In this document: positions 1 to 6,655 of the stretch, in pieces
How the letters are laid out: each line of letters opens with the position of its first letter
How positions within the stretch are numbered: the stretch's first letter is position 1
From: DATMRS01 sp035566015
GTDB taxonomy: Bacteria > Pseudomonadota > Alphaproteobacteria > Sphingomonadales > Sphingomonadaceae
Direction of reading: 5' to 3'
Length of the DNA: 10,363 nt
NCBI GenBank assembly: GCA_035566015.1
Contig: DATMRS010000012.1
Location: forward strand, 1 to 10,363
Position numbers and translations under genes: made by a program
The notes under the pieces: model-generated
Databases searched by the model: none
What the model saw: the letters and a program-made list of their open reading frames with translations, nothing else
Told to the model about the DNA's origin: nothing

Positions 1-244
1 CTTCGTTACGGCCGTAGAAGAGCGAGGCGCAGCGATGCGCGCACTGATGATCGACAATGCCGACCGAGCCGCCGGGCGAACGGAAGGCGAGGAAATTCTC
101 GCCCAGCAGCCGCAGCCGAACCGGCGCGCCGCCCGCCTCCAACTCGGAGGATTTGAGCGCAGGCAACCAATATTGACGGAAGAGTTTGCCCATCGGCGCC
201 GCCGGCCCGACCCGGGTCAGAAGCTCATTCTCGTCAGCGCGCAT
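1..244 (-). CDS. Rieske [2Fe-2S] aromatic ring oxygenase, N-terminal part (runs off left edge)
   Basis: Eighty-one codons on the minus strand, starting at an ATG at 244-242 and leaving the window at base 1. A GGAGA Shine-Dalgarno lies about 7 bases upstream. The N-terminus has the pattern of phthalate 4,5-dioxygenase/phenoxybenzoate dioxygenase-type oxygenase components: an early ENELLTRVGP segment, then MGKLFRQYWLPAL, a PVRLRLLGEN strand, and the first half of the Rieske motif as CAH (Cys68, His70) followed by ASLFYGRNE. The second Cys-x2-His pair and the mononuclear-iron domain would lie outside the window. Such enzymes use electrons from a separate reductase to hydroxylate or O-demethylate aromatic acids in the cytoplasm. 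The substrate cannot be told. It is a different gene from the Rieske fragment at the right edge, though possibly a paralogue. A promoter matching this gene sits at 291-319. Confidence 0.88.
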   Translation of the reverse strand, partial: MRADENELLTRVGPAAPMGKLFRQYWLPALKSSELEAGGAPVRLRLLGENFLAFRSPGGSVGIVDHQCAHRCASLFYGRNE

Positions 245-290
245 CCGCCGTCTCCCATAACGCGGCCTTGCGATCCGGCCGATACCGCTT

Positions 291-319
291 ATTGTAAGAT
301 AGTTAGTTCGATCTGCCAA
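291..319 (-). promoter_or_regulatory. Predicted sigma70-type promoter for the left Rieske gene
   Basis: Read on the minus strand there is TTGGCA (319-314), a 17-base spacer and TACAAT (296-291), a close match to the -35/-10 consensus at ideal spacing. The expected start of transcription is near 284, giving a leader of about 40 bases before the ATG at 244. The segment is clearly more AT-rich than its surroundings. It lies between the divergent Rieske gene and the small plus-strand gene at 366. This is a pattern match only. Confidence 0.55.
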
Positions 320-365
320 TGCCTCTGGTTGGTGGAAGCAAGACTGATCGGCCGGTGGAGGCAGA

Positions 366-542
366 ATGGACCGTTACGATATCAGACCCGACGAGAAAGG
401 TTGGACCGTGTGCGACCGGGCCGGCGTGCGGAGCATATGCGATGCACGCCCGATCGTCTCAGGCCTGCGCGTCGAGGACGCCGACGAACTCGCCTACGAA
501 TTGTCGCATGATCCGGAGGCGATATCCCCGACGGGAAAATGA
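366..542 (+). CDS. Small hypothetical protein, 58 aa
   Basis: An ATG at 366 opens a 58-codon frame ending with TGA at 540-542. A GGAGG Shine-Dalgarno sits 5-6 bases upstream, which makes translation likely. The protein starts MDRYDIRPDEKGWTV and continues with CDRAG and a C-terminal acidic helix (VEDADELAYELSHDPEA); it is soluble, with no signal peptide or membrane segment. From memory, short proteins opening with a DIRPDE..GWTV pattern are common in sphingomonads and have no assigned function; I cannot confirm this by search. It lies alone between the divergent Rieske gene and a palindromic repeat, so it is probably transcribed singly. No function is proposed. The longer frames that overlap it lack a comparable ribosome binding site. 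Confidence 0.62.
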   Translation: MDRYDIRPDEKGWTVCDRAGVRSICDARPIVSGLRVEDADELAYELSHDPEAISPTGK

Positions 543-589
543 AGCCCGGCAGACGGGCGCTTCCGTCCGTAGAAGGGATCGGCGCTCGG

Positions 590-681
590 CGTCACCCGGC
601 GAAAGCCGGGGCCCATGGACTCGGTTTGCTTCCTTATCGATCGGCTCGCTTCCATGGATTCCGGCGTTCGCCGGAATGACG
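590..681. repeat. Intergenic palindromic repeat with two inverted half-units; likely bidirectional terminator
   Basis: Two related units face each other: 590-618 and 652-681. The reverse complement of the second (CGTCATTCCGGCGAACGCCG, then GAATCCATGG) closely matches the first (CGTCACCCGGCGAAAGCCGG, then GGCCCATGG). Each is also a hairpin by itself: CCCGGC-GAAA-GCCGGG at 595-610, and nine-base perfect arms ATTCCGGCG/CGCCGGAAT at 658-677. The 33-base centre (619-651) is unrelated sequence. This type of element is widely dispersed between genes in sphingomonads and other proteobacteria. Its place between the convergent ends of the small protein gene (542) and the aldo/keto reductase (707) suits a transcription terminator or RNA-stability element. 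No other gene is visible in 543-706. Confidence 0.75.
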
Positions 682-706
682 AGATGAAAATGTCAAACGA
701 TCGATC

Positions 707-1765
707 CTAGCGGATATGGCCACCGCCATCCGCCGCGACGCCGTTGATGCGCGTGCCGCCATAGATTGCCCCCGGGCCGCGATTCACTAAATCAAGTGGG
801 TAGCGCAGCGCGGGGCGCGATACGGCATCGAGCGTAGCCAGTTCCTCCGCGTCGAGTGTGATGCCCGACGTCGCACCATTTTCTTCCAGTTCCGCCATCG
901 AGTCAGCGCCCAGCAGGATACTCGCGACGCAGGGCTGCTGACGAAGCCAAGCTAACGCAACCTGCGCCGATGTCGAGCCTCGTATGCGCGCGATTCCGAT
1001 CACCGTATCGACGATGGCAAAACCGCGCTCGTCGAGGCTCCGCCGTGCCAGCGCCGCGCGGCCGCCGCTCGCGCCGGCGATCGTCTCGCGGGTGAAGCGC
1101 GCGCTGAGCGCGCCGCTCTTGAGCGGCGACCACGGGCAAATGCCGATGCCGTAGGCCTGCGCCATCGGCACCAGTTCGGCCTCTATATTACGTTCGAGCA
1201 ATGAATATTGAAGCTGCAACGCCACCACCGGCGAATAGCCGCGAAAGGCCGCGAGACAGTGGGCCTCCGTCACCTTCCATGCCGGGACATTGGAAAAGCC
1301 GATGTGCAGCACCTTCCCCTGGCTGACCAGATCATCGAGCGCGCGCAGGCTTTCCTCGATCGGCGTCGCCTTGTCCCACATGTGCATCCAGAAAAGATCG
1401 ATATAGTCCGTCCGAAGCCGCCGCAGCGATCGTTCGCAGGCGCGCACGATCGACTTGCGATGGGCGCCCCCGCCATTGGGGTCTCCCGGCTGCACATTGT
1501 TCGTGAACTTGGTGGCGATCACCATCGAGTCCCGCGCCGAAGAGGCCGCGAAATGATCACCGATTATGCCCTCCGCCTCGCCCGAACCGTAGATATTCGC
1601 GCTGTCGATGAAATTGCCCCCCAGCGCGCGATAGCGGTCGATAATCGCATGGGCATCGGCCGGCGCCAGTTCCCAGTCATGTCCGCCGCCGAAGTTGAAG
1701 CTGCCCAGCGCCATGCGACTGACACGCAGGCCGGATCGGCCGAGTGTGATATAATCGTCGAACAT
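707..1765 (-). CDS. Aldo/keto reductase, 352 aa
   Basis: This is a cytoplasmic NAD(P)H-dependent oxidoreductase of the aldo/keto reductase superfamily, in the subgroup resembling voltage-gated potassium channel beta subunits and YghZ/YajO-type proteins. All four catalytic residues are visible: Asp54 and Tyr59 in FIDSANIYG, Lys86 in VIATKF, and His128 in LFWMHMW. The barrel continues through GFSNV and the QLQYSLLER strand to a C-terminal LDAVSRPALRYPLDLVNRG segment, followed by a glycine-rich tail of roughly 20 residues. The start at 1765 is preferred because GGGGAGG lies 5 bases upstream; the frame could open at a TTG at 1813 but has no ribosome site there. It is divergent from the aldehyde dehydrogenase operon and may share its control region. 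A role in aldehyde or ketone turnover in the same pathway is inference. Confidence 0.92.
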   Translation of the reverse strand: MFDDYITLGRSGLRVSRMALGSFNFGGGHDWELAPADAHAIIDRYRALGGNFIDSANIYGSGEAEGIIGDHFAASSARDSMVIATKFTNNVQPGDPNGGGAHRKSIVRACERSLRRLRTDYIDLFWMHMWDKATPIEESLRALDDLVSQGKVLHIGFSNVPAWKVTEAHCLAAFRGYSPVVALQLQYSLLERNIEAELVPMAQAYGIGICPWSPLKSGALSARFTRETIAGASGGRAALARRSLDERGFAIVDTVIGIARIRGSTSAQVALAWLRQQPCVASILLGADSMAELEENGATSGITLDAEELATLDAVSRPALRYPLDLVNRGPGAIYGGTRINGVAADGGGHIR

Positions 1766-1917
1766 GAAGGCCTCCCCGATCCGATCCGTGGGGCCGTCGC
1801 ATTGCCCGCTCAAGAGCCATGCCGCAAGCCGAATTTGATAATATTATTATATGTTATCACTGGCGCTGGGCCGATGCGCTGCTATGCTCGCTCCGAGAGA
1901 TGGGAGAGGAGACGGCG
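1766..1917. promoter_or_regulatory. Divergent AT-rich control region with a 24-bp dyad (1836-1859)
   Basis: This 152-base gap separates the aldo/keto reductase (minus) from the aldehyde dehydrogenase (plus). At 1836-1859 there is an AT-rich island with perfect six-base inverted arms TGATAA and TTATCA around a 12-base AT-rich centre, in an otherwise GC-rich region. FadR-type GntR regulators bind AT-rich dyads, and such a regulator (5126-5887) is encoded in the downstream operon, so this is the best candidate operator. The centre also holds TATAAT on the minus strand and GATAAT on the plus strand as possible -10 elements, but I see no convincing -35 for either. The assignment of the regulator is inference. 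Confidence 0.5.
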
Positions 1918-3375
1918 ATGGCCACATTGCTGCAGAGCGGGCCCAGCGCGATCGATCTGACGAGCGGCCCCTGGATGCACCTGATCAACGGCGAACTGGT
2001 CGATTCGGCCGCAAATTTCGGCGTGACCGACCCCGCGACCGGCGCCATCTTCGCACAATGCCCCTCAGCGGACGGCGCGACTCTCGACCGCGCCGTCGCC
2101 GCCGCGCGCAGGGCCTTTCCCGTATGGAGCCGCACGCCGATCGGGGAACGCCGCGCGCTGCTCCGCACGCTCGCCGGGCGCATCCGTGACAATGCCGAGG
2201 CGCTTCACCCCCTTCTCACGCGCGAGCAGGGCAAGCCGCTCGCGGACGCACGCCTCGAATTGCAGCGCACCGCCGACCATATTGAAGGCATGGCCTCGCT
2301 ACCGCTCGATCCGGTATTGCTGAGCGAAGGACCGGCCGAACGGATCGAGATGCGCTGGCGCCCGATCGGGGTGGTGGGTGCGATCGCCCCCTGGAACGTG
2401 CCGGTCGCGCTCGGCATGCACAAGGTCGCGCATGCGCTTTACACCGGCAACACGATCGTCCTGAAACCGTCGCCCTATACGCCCCTCACGACACTCGCGA
2501 TCGGCGCATTGGCAGCGGATATTTTCCCGCGCGGCGTGCTCAACATTCTCGCCGGCGGAAACGAGCTTGGTGCGATAATGACCAGCCATCCGGATATCGA
2601 GAAGGTGAGCTTCACCGGATCGGTCGCCACCGGCAAGAAGGTTGCCGCCAGTTCGGCCCAAAGCCTCAAGCGCGTGACGCTCGAACTGGGCGGAAACGAT
2701 CCGGCGCTCGTCCTCGCCGATGCCGATGTCGAGGCGGCGGCGGACGGCATCGCGCGCAGTGCCTTTTCCAACTGCGGCCAGATCTGCATGGCGGTGAAGC
2801 GCGTCTATGTCGCAGCGCCGCTTTATGACGCGATGGTGGCGGCGCTGTCCGAACGCGCCCGCGCGATTTCCTATGGGCCGGGCACCGCGGAAGGCGTGCG
2901 CATGGGTCCGATTCAGAATGCGATGCAATATGACAAGGTGAAGAGCGTGATCGAGCGGACCCGCGCCGATCCCGCCGCGCATTTCGAAACCGGCGGTACG
3001 GTGCCCGAAGGCGCCGGCTATTTTCTCCCCCCGACCATCGTCACCGGCCTCGGCGACGACGCACCGCTCGTGACCGAGGAACAGTTCGGTCCGGTGCTGC
3101 CGATCCTGCGCTTCGAGAAGGAAGAAGAGGCAATTGCACGCGCCAACGACACCCGCTTCGGCCTGGGCGCCTCGGTGTGGAGCCGCGACAAGGCGCATGC
3201 CGTTGCCATCGGCCAGCAGCTTGAGGCAGGCCAGGTGTGGATCAATCGCCATGGCGGCAACCCGGTTCATGCGCCCTTCGGCGGCGCCAAGGAATCGGGA
3301 CTGGGCCGTGAGCACGGTGTGGAAGGCCTGCGCTCCTACATGGAGATGCAGGTCGTCACCGTGCCGCTCGCCTGA
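1918..3375 (+). CDS. NAD(P)+-dependent aldehyde dehydrogenase, 485 aa
   Basis: It oxidises an aldehyde to the carboxylic acid in the cytoplasm. The family landmarks appear in order: the oxyanion-hole Asn160 in APWNVP, cofactor-binding Lys183 in LKPSPYTP, the Rossmann FTGSVATGK turn (232-240), general-base Glu256 in LELGGNDPALVL, nucleophile Cys290 in NCGQICMA, and Glu388 in TEEQFGPV. The length is normal for the family. The ATG at 1918 is chosen because GAGGAG stands 6 bases before it; in-frame ATGs at 1819 and 1900 have no good ribosome site. It is first in a plus-strand operon, and only 10 bases separate its stop from the thiamine diphosphate enzyme, so it probably takes the aldehyde made by that enzyme's decarboxylation. 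An aryl aldehyde is the likeliest substrate given the context, but this is inferred. Confidence 0.95.
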   Translation: MATLLQSGPSAIDLTSGPWMHLINGELVDSAANFGVTDPATGAIFAQCPSADGATLDRAVAAARRAFPVWSRTPIGERRALLRTLAGRIRDNAEALHPLLTREQGKPLADARLELQRTADHIEGMASLPLDPVLLSEGPAERIEMRWRPIGVVGAIAPWNVPVALGMHKVAHALYTGNTIVLKPSPYTPLTTLAIGALAADIFPRGVLNILAGGNELGAIMTSHPDIEKVSFTGSVATGKKVAASSAQSLKRVTLELGGNDPALVLADADVEAAADGIARSAFSNCGQICMAVKRVYVAAPLYDAMVAALSERARAISYGPGTAEGVRMGPIQNAMQYDKVKSVIERTRADPAAHFETGGTVPEGAGYFLPPTIVTGLGDDAPLVTEEQFGPVLPILRFEKEEEAIARANDTRFGLGASVWSRDKAHAVAIGQQLEAGQVWINRHGGNPVHAPFGGAKESGLGREHGVEGLRSYMEMQVVTVPLA

Positions 3376-3385
3376 GGACGACCTG

Positions 3386-5086
3386 ATGACCGAACAAGCC
3401 CAGATCGAACAGACCACGCGCGTCACCGCGGGCGAAGCGTTCCTGCGCCGCCTTGCCGACAATGGCGTCGAATTTTTCTTCGCCAATGCGGGCACCGACT
3501 TCGCCCCGATCGTCGAGGCGATCGCGCGGGCCGGTCATGCCGGCTTCGCCATTCCGCAGACGTTGGTCGTTCCGCACGAGAATGCCGCGCTCGGCATGGC
3601 GCACGGCTATTATCTGGCGACCGGACGGCCGCAGGCGGCGATGGTGCATACCAATGTCGGCCTCGCCAATGCGGTGATGGGCACGATTAACGCGGCGTCG
3701 GATCAGGTGCCGATCCTGCTGGCGAGCGGCATAACGCCGATGATCGATGCCGGCATGCCCGGCCATCGCACCTCCTCGGTCGCCTGGGGGCAGAATATGC
3801 GCGACCAACTCGGCATGGTGCGCGATTCGACCAAGTGGGACGGCGTGCTCGCGTTTCCCGAGCAGGCCGCCGATCTGGTCGACCGTGCCTTCGCCGCCGC
3901 CATGTCGCACCCCCGCGCGCCGGTCTACCTCGGCCTCCCGCGCGAGACATTGTGCGCGGAGGTCGATCTGCCGCTTACGCCTCCGCGCAACGCCCCGACG
4001 CTGGTCGCACCGCCGCCGGCCGAGATCGACAAGGCGGTCCGGCTGCTCGATGCGGCCGAACGCCCGCTCATCATCGCCCAGCGCGGCAATGGCGCGCCCG
4101 ATCCGGAGGCGTTCGACCGGCTCGGCGCCTTTGCCGAAGAACATGCCATCGCGGTGGTGGAACTGGCCCCGTCGCGCCTTGCGCTGTCGGGTTTCTCGCC
4201 GATGCACGCCGGTTTCGATCCGATGCCCGAGCTCGGCGAGGCCGACGTCATTCTCGTCCTCGACGCGAACGTGCCCTGGTGGCCGCACCGCCACGAGATC
4301 GCGCCCGGCGCCAAGGTCATCCAGGCCGGGCCCGATCCGCATCATCTGCGTACCCCTGTCCGCAGCTTTCCCGCGGACCTGACGCTGGCGGGCAGCGGGG
4401 GGGACGTGATCGCGGCGCTCGCCGCGGCGATGCCGAAACGCGATCGCAGCGTGCGCTTCGCCGCTATCGCGGAACGGACATCGAAACGCCGGGATGCCGC
4501 GCTCAACGTGCCGCCGCCCACCGACGGGGTGATGACCCAGACGTTCGTCAGCCACGCGGTGATGAAGCTGGCGGGGCAAAGCGGGCGGGTCGTCACCGAA
4601 CTCGGAGCACGGATCGGGGCGATGCGCTTCGCCCGGGCGGATCAATTCTATGCCAATCCGATCTCGGGCGGCCTCGGCTGGGGCTTGCCGGCGGCGCTCG
4701 GCCTTCAGCTCGCCGACAGGGGCCGGCTGGTGATCGCCACCGTGGGCGACGGCAGCTACATGTTCGCCAATCCGGTGGCCTGCCATCAGGTCGCCGAAGC
4801 GCTGGACCTGCCGATCCTCACGGTCGTATTCAACAACGGCATCTGGAATGCGGTGCGATCCTCGACGCTGGGGATCTTCTCCTCGGGTTATGCCGCGCGC
4901 GCCAATACTGTCCCGCTCACGTCGCTGGAACCCGCGCCCGATTATTGCAAGGTCGCCGAGGCGTCGCGCGCCTGGACCAGGAGGGTTGAGAGGGCGGAAG
5001 ACCTCGACGCCACGCTGTCGGAAGCGGCGCGGATTATTCGCGAACAGCGCCGGCAGGCGTTGGTCGAAGTGAAAGTGAAAGCCTGA
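3386..5086 (+). CDS. Thiamine diphosphate-dependent 2-oxo-acid decarboxylase-like enzyme (benzoylformate decarboxylase/acetolactate synthase superfamily), 566 aa
   Basis: It has the three-domain layout of this superfamily: an N-terminal pyrimidine-binding domain with the catalytic Glu65 in VPHENAALGMAHGYY, a central domain (about 210-345), and a C-terminal diphosphate-binding domain with GDG at 454-456 and NN at 483-484. Compared from memory with Pseudomonas putida benzoylformate decarboxylase, Glu65 matches Glu47, His88 (MVHTNVGLANA) matches His70, Thr37 lies at the Ser26 position, and His301/His303 fall near His281. Acetolactate synthases lack that His70 equivalent, so decarboxylation of a 2-oxo acid to an aldehyde is favoured over carboligation. 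The ATG at 3386 follows a GAGGAC ribosome site and lies 10 bases after the aldehyde dehydrogenase stop. The pair recalls mdlC/mdlD of the mandelate pathway. The actual substrate is unknown; an aryl-glyoxylate is proposed. Confidence 0.88.
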   Translation: MTEQAQIEQTTRVTAGEAFLRRLADNGVEFFFANAGTDFAPIVEAIARAGHAGFAIPQTLVVPHENAALGMAHGYYLATGRPQAAMVHTNVGLANAVMGTINAASDQVPILLASGITPMIDAGMPGHRTSSVAWGQNMRDQLGMVRDSTKWDGVLAFPEQAADLVDRAFAAAMSHPRAPVYLGLPRETLCAEVDLPLTPPRNAPTLVAPPPAEIDKAVRLLDAAERPLIIAQRGNGAPDPEAFDRLGAFAEEHAIAVVELAPSRLALSGFSPMHAGFDPMPELGEADVILVLDANVPWWPHRHEIAPGAKVIQAGPDPHHLRTPVRSFPADLTLAGSGGDVIAALAAAMPKRDRSVRFAAIAERTSKRRDAALNVPPPTDGVMTQTFVSHAVMKLAGQSGRVVTELGARIGAMRFARADQFYANPISGGLGWGLPAALGLQLADRGRLVIATVGDGSYMFANPVACHQVAEALDLPILTVVFNNGIWNAVRSSTLGIFSSGYAARANTVPLTSLEPAPDYCKVAEASRAWTRRVERAEDLDATLSEAARIIREQRRQALVEVKVKA

Positions 5087-5125
5087 TCAGCGATCCCGGC
5101 CGGGTCCAGAATATACCGAGGTAGA

Positions 5126-5887
5126 ATGAAAAATACAAAAGGCGAAATATTTCAATCCGTCCGGGGGCAGTCGCTGTCGACGCGTATCGTCGATCAGGTC
5201 ATAGAGGCGCTGTTCGCCAAGAAGCTGCTGCCAGGCCAGTTTTTCGGAACCGAGGCGCAACTGGCCGAAATGTTCCAGACGAGCCGGGTTCCCATCCGCG
5301 AGGCGCTAGGGCGCCTTGAAGCCCTGGGCGTCGTCACCATCAAGACCGGCGCCGGCGGCGGAGCGACCATCGCGGAGGGCGAGCTGGACCAATTCTCGAT
5401 CGCGCTCGCGGTGCAGTTCATGCTCGTGCGCGTGACGGCGGGCGAATTGTTCGACGCGCGAATCGCGATCGAGTGTCGCGCGGCCGAACTCGCGGCCGAA
5501 GCGGCCTCGGACGAGGAGCTTGTGGAGCTACGCCGCACCTATGACGAGATTTCGCTCGGCCGGAAGGGTCGCGCGGCGGCCCTGCGTATCCTGGGCTTCC
5601 ACCGGTCGATCGTGAATGCGTCGCGCTCGCGGACCTTGATGGCGCTGATGCATGCGCTCGAATATGCGATGCTGAGCCTTTACGTCGAAGCCTGGCCGCG
5701 TGAAGAAGGCCATGTGCCCCACGGCTATCATGCGCTCGGCCGGATCATGGACAGGCTCGAGGCGCGCGATGCCGAAGGGGCCTTCCAGGCGATGCGCACC
5801 CACCTGATCGCGCGCCGCAAATCGGTGCTGGACCGCCTGGAAAACGAGCAGGCGTCGGCGGACGTGGCCGAAGGGGGAGGACAATGA
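5126..5887 (+). CDS. GntR-family regulator, FadR type with FCD domain, 253 aa
   Basis: It has an N-terminal winged helix-turn-helix (about residues 17-85), with the recognition region TEAQLAEMFQTSRVPIREAL at 42-61 and the wing at TIKTGAGGGATI. An all-helical FCD effector domain follows (about 105-235). FCD domains usually bind a metal through one Asp and three His, and these appear as Asp110, His159, His202 and His226, so a carboxylate ligand held by the metal is likely. The gene starts 39 bases after the thiamine diphosphate enzyme, with GAGGT 3 bases before the ATG, an unusually short spacing. Its first codons are AT-rich. It overlaps the next gene by ATGA. It probably controls the operon it lies in and perhaps the minus-strand ring-cleavage operon, responding to an aromatic acid or a pathway intermediate. 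Confidence 0.92.
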   Translation: MKNTKGEIFQSVRGQSLSTRIVDQVIEALFAKKLLPGQFFGTEAQLAEMFQTSRVPIREALGRLEALGVVTIKTGAGGGATIAEGELDQFSIALAVQFMLVRVTAGELFDARIAIECRAAELAAEAASDEELVELRRTYDEISLGRKGRAAALRILGFHRSIVNASRSRTLMALMHALEYAMLSLYVEAWPREEGHVPHGYHALGRIMDRLEARDAEGAFQAMRTHLIARRKSVLDRLENEQASADVAEGGGQ

Positions 5888-6615
5888 TGCGGTACATCGA
5901 AGGCAAGATCACGCTCATCACCGGCGCAAGCTCGGGCATCGGCGCGGCGGTCGCGCGCGTTTTCGCCGAGGCGGGTTGCCCCGTCGTGCTGGCGGCGCGG
6001 CGCAAGGACAGGCTGGACCAGCTGGCCGCGGAGATTGCCGCCGCCGGCGGCGAAGCGCTGGCAATCCAGTGCGACGTGACCGACGAAGCCGCAGTCGAAC
6101 ACCTGTTTGCCAAGACGCTTGAGCGTTTCGCCCGGCTCGATATCCTCATCAACAATGCGGGCATTGCCGATCACACGCCCACCACCGAACTCAGCCTCGC
6201 CCGCTGGCAGGAGGTGGTCGACGTCAACCTGACCGCCGCCTTCCTCTGCGCGCGGGAGGCGATGCGCATCATGAAGCGGCAGCAGGGCGGCCGCATGCTC
6301 CACATCGGCAGCCTTTCCGCACAGGTCCCGCGCCCCAACACCGCAGCTTATGCGGCGACGAAATTCGCGCTTGCGGGCCTCAACCATTCGCTCGCGATAG
6401 ACGGGCGCGCCGACGGCATCGCATCTTCCATCTATCATCCCGGCATCGTCGGCACCGAGCTTGTCCGCGTCGAAGGCCAGCGCGATCCCCACGCCTCGAT
6501 CGGCGGCGAAACGACCGCGCGCGCGATCCTGGCGATGTGCGACGTCCCCGATCACGTCAATTTCCTCGAAGGCACGATGCTGCCGATCGGCATGCCGTTC
6601 CTCGGCCGGGGATAG
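5884..6615 (+). CDS. Short-chain dehydrogenase/reductase (classical SDR), 243 aa
   Basis: It is a cytoplasmic NAD(P)-dependent alcohol/ketone oxidoreductase with a Rossmann fold. It shows the cofactor motif TGASSGIG (13-20), the DV at 64-65, NNAG (90-93), catalytic Ser143 in HIGSLS, the YxxxK pair Tyr156/Lys160, and the PG turn at 186-187. The length is typical. The ATG at 5884 overlaps the regulator's stop in an ATGA, with GGGAGGA just upstream; an ATG at 5887 is an equally good alternative start. AARRKD after the second strand suggests NADP(H) preference, but weakly. As the last gene of the aldehyde dehydrogenase operon it could oxidise a benzylic hydroxyl, such as an aryl-glycolate, to the keto acid used by the thiamine diphosphate enzyme. 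This role is inferred from context only. Confidence 0.92.
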   Translation: MMRYIEGKITLITGASSGIGAAVARVFAEAGCPVVLAARRKDRLDQLAAEIAAAGGEALAIQCDVTDEAAVEHLFAKTLERFARLDILINNAGIADHTPTTELSLARWQEVVDVNLTAAFLCAREAMRIMKRQQGGRMLHIGSLSAQVPRPNTAAYAATKFALAGLNHSLAIDGRADGIASSIYHPGIVGTELVRVEGQRDPHASIGGETTARAILAMCDVPDHVNFLEGTMLPIGMPFLGRG

Positions 6616-6640
6616 GACGCGCACGATCGCGCGTCCTATC
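6611..6640. terminator. Perfect 12-bp hairpin at a convergent junction
   Basis: The arms GATAGGACGCGC (6611-6622) and GCGCGTCCTATC (6629-6640) are perfectly complementary around a six-base loop. The hairpin covers the stop codon of the short-chain dehydrogenase (TAG, 6613-6615) and ends 15 bases before the stop of the LigJ-like gene on the other strand. It therefore probably terminates both operons. There is no clear T-tract on either side, so it may act mainly as a 3' stabiliser or need Rho. Confidence 0.68.
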
Positions 6641-6655
6641 GCCCCGCGCACGACA

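Noticed and set aside
35..511. 158-codon plus-strand open frame at the left edge
   Set aside because: It is antisense to the Rieske N-terminus and crosses its promoter. The real plus-strand gene in this area is the 58-codon frame at 366-542, with a proper ribosome site.
319..687. 122-codon plus-strand open frame ending in the palindromic repeat
   Set aside because: Its tail (WIPAFAGMTR) is the well-known spurious translation of this type of intergenic repeat, and the frame has no ribosome site.
1208..1960. 250-codon plus-strand open frame across the aldo/keto reductase and control region
   Set aside because: It overlaps a confirmed gene with an intact catalytic tetrad on the other strand, runs through the divergent control region, and lacks a ribosome site.
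2299..3495. Long minus-strand open frame opposite the aldehyde dehydrogenase
   Set aside because: It is a GC-rich antisense shadow: arginine- and histidine-rich with no domain pattern, while the plus strand carries every catalytic motif of the aldehyde dehydrogenase.
3356..4786. 476-codon minus-strand open frame opposite the thiamine diphosphate enzyme
   Set aside because: Its composition is dominated by Arg, His, Gly and Asp with no recognisable fold, and it overlaps a gene with complete family motifs. It is a by-product of GC-rich codon usage.
5095..5104. CCCGGCCGGG palindrome between the thiamine diphosphate enzyme and the regulator
   Set aside because: It has no loop and no T-tract and is easily expected by chance at this GC content, so it is not called a terminator or operator.
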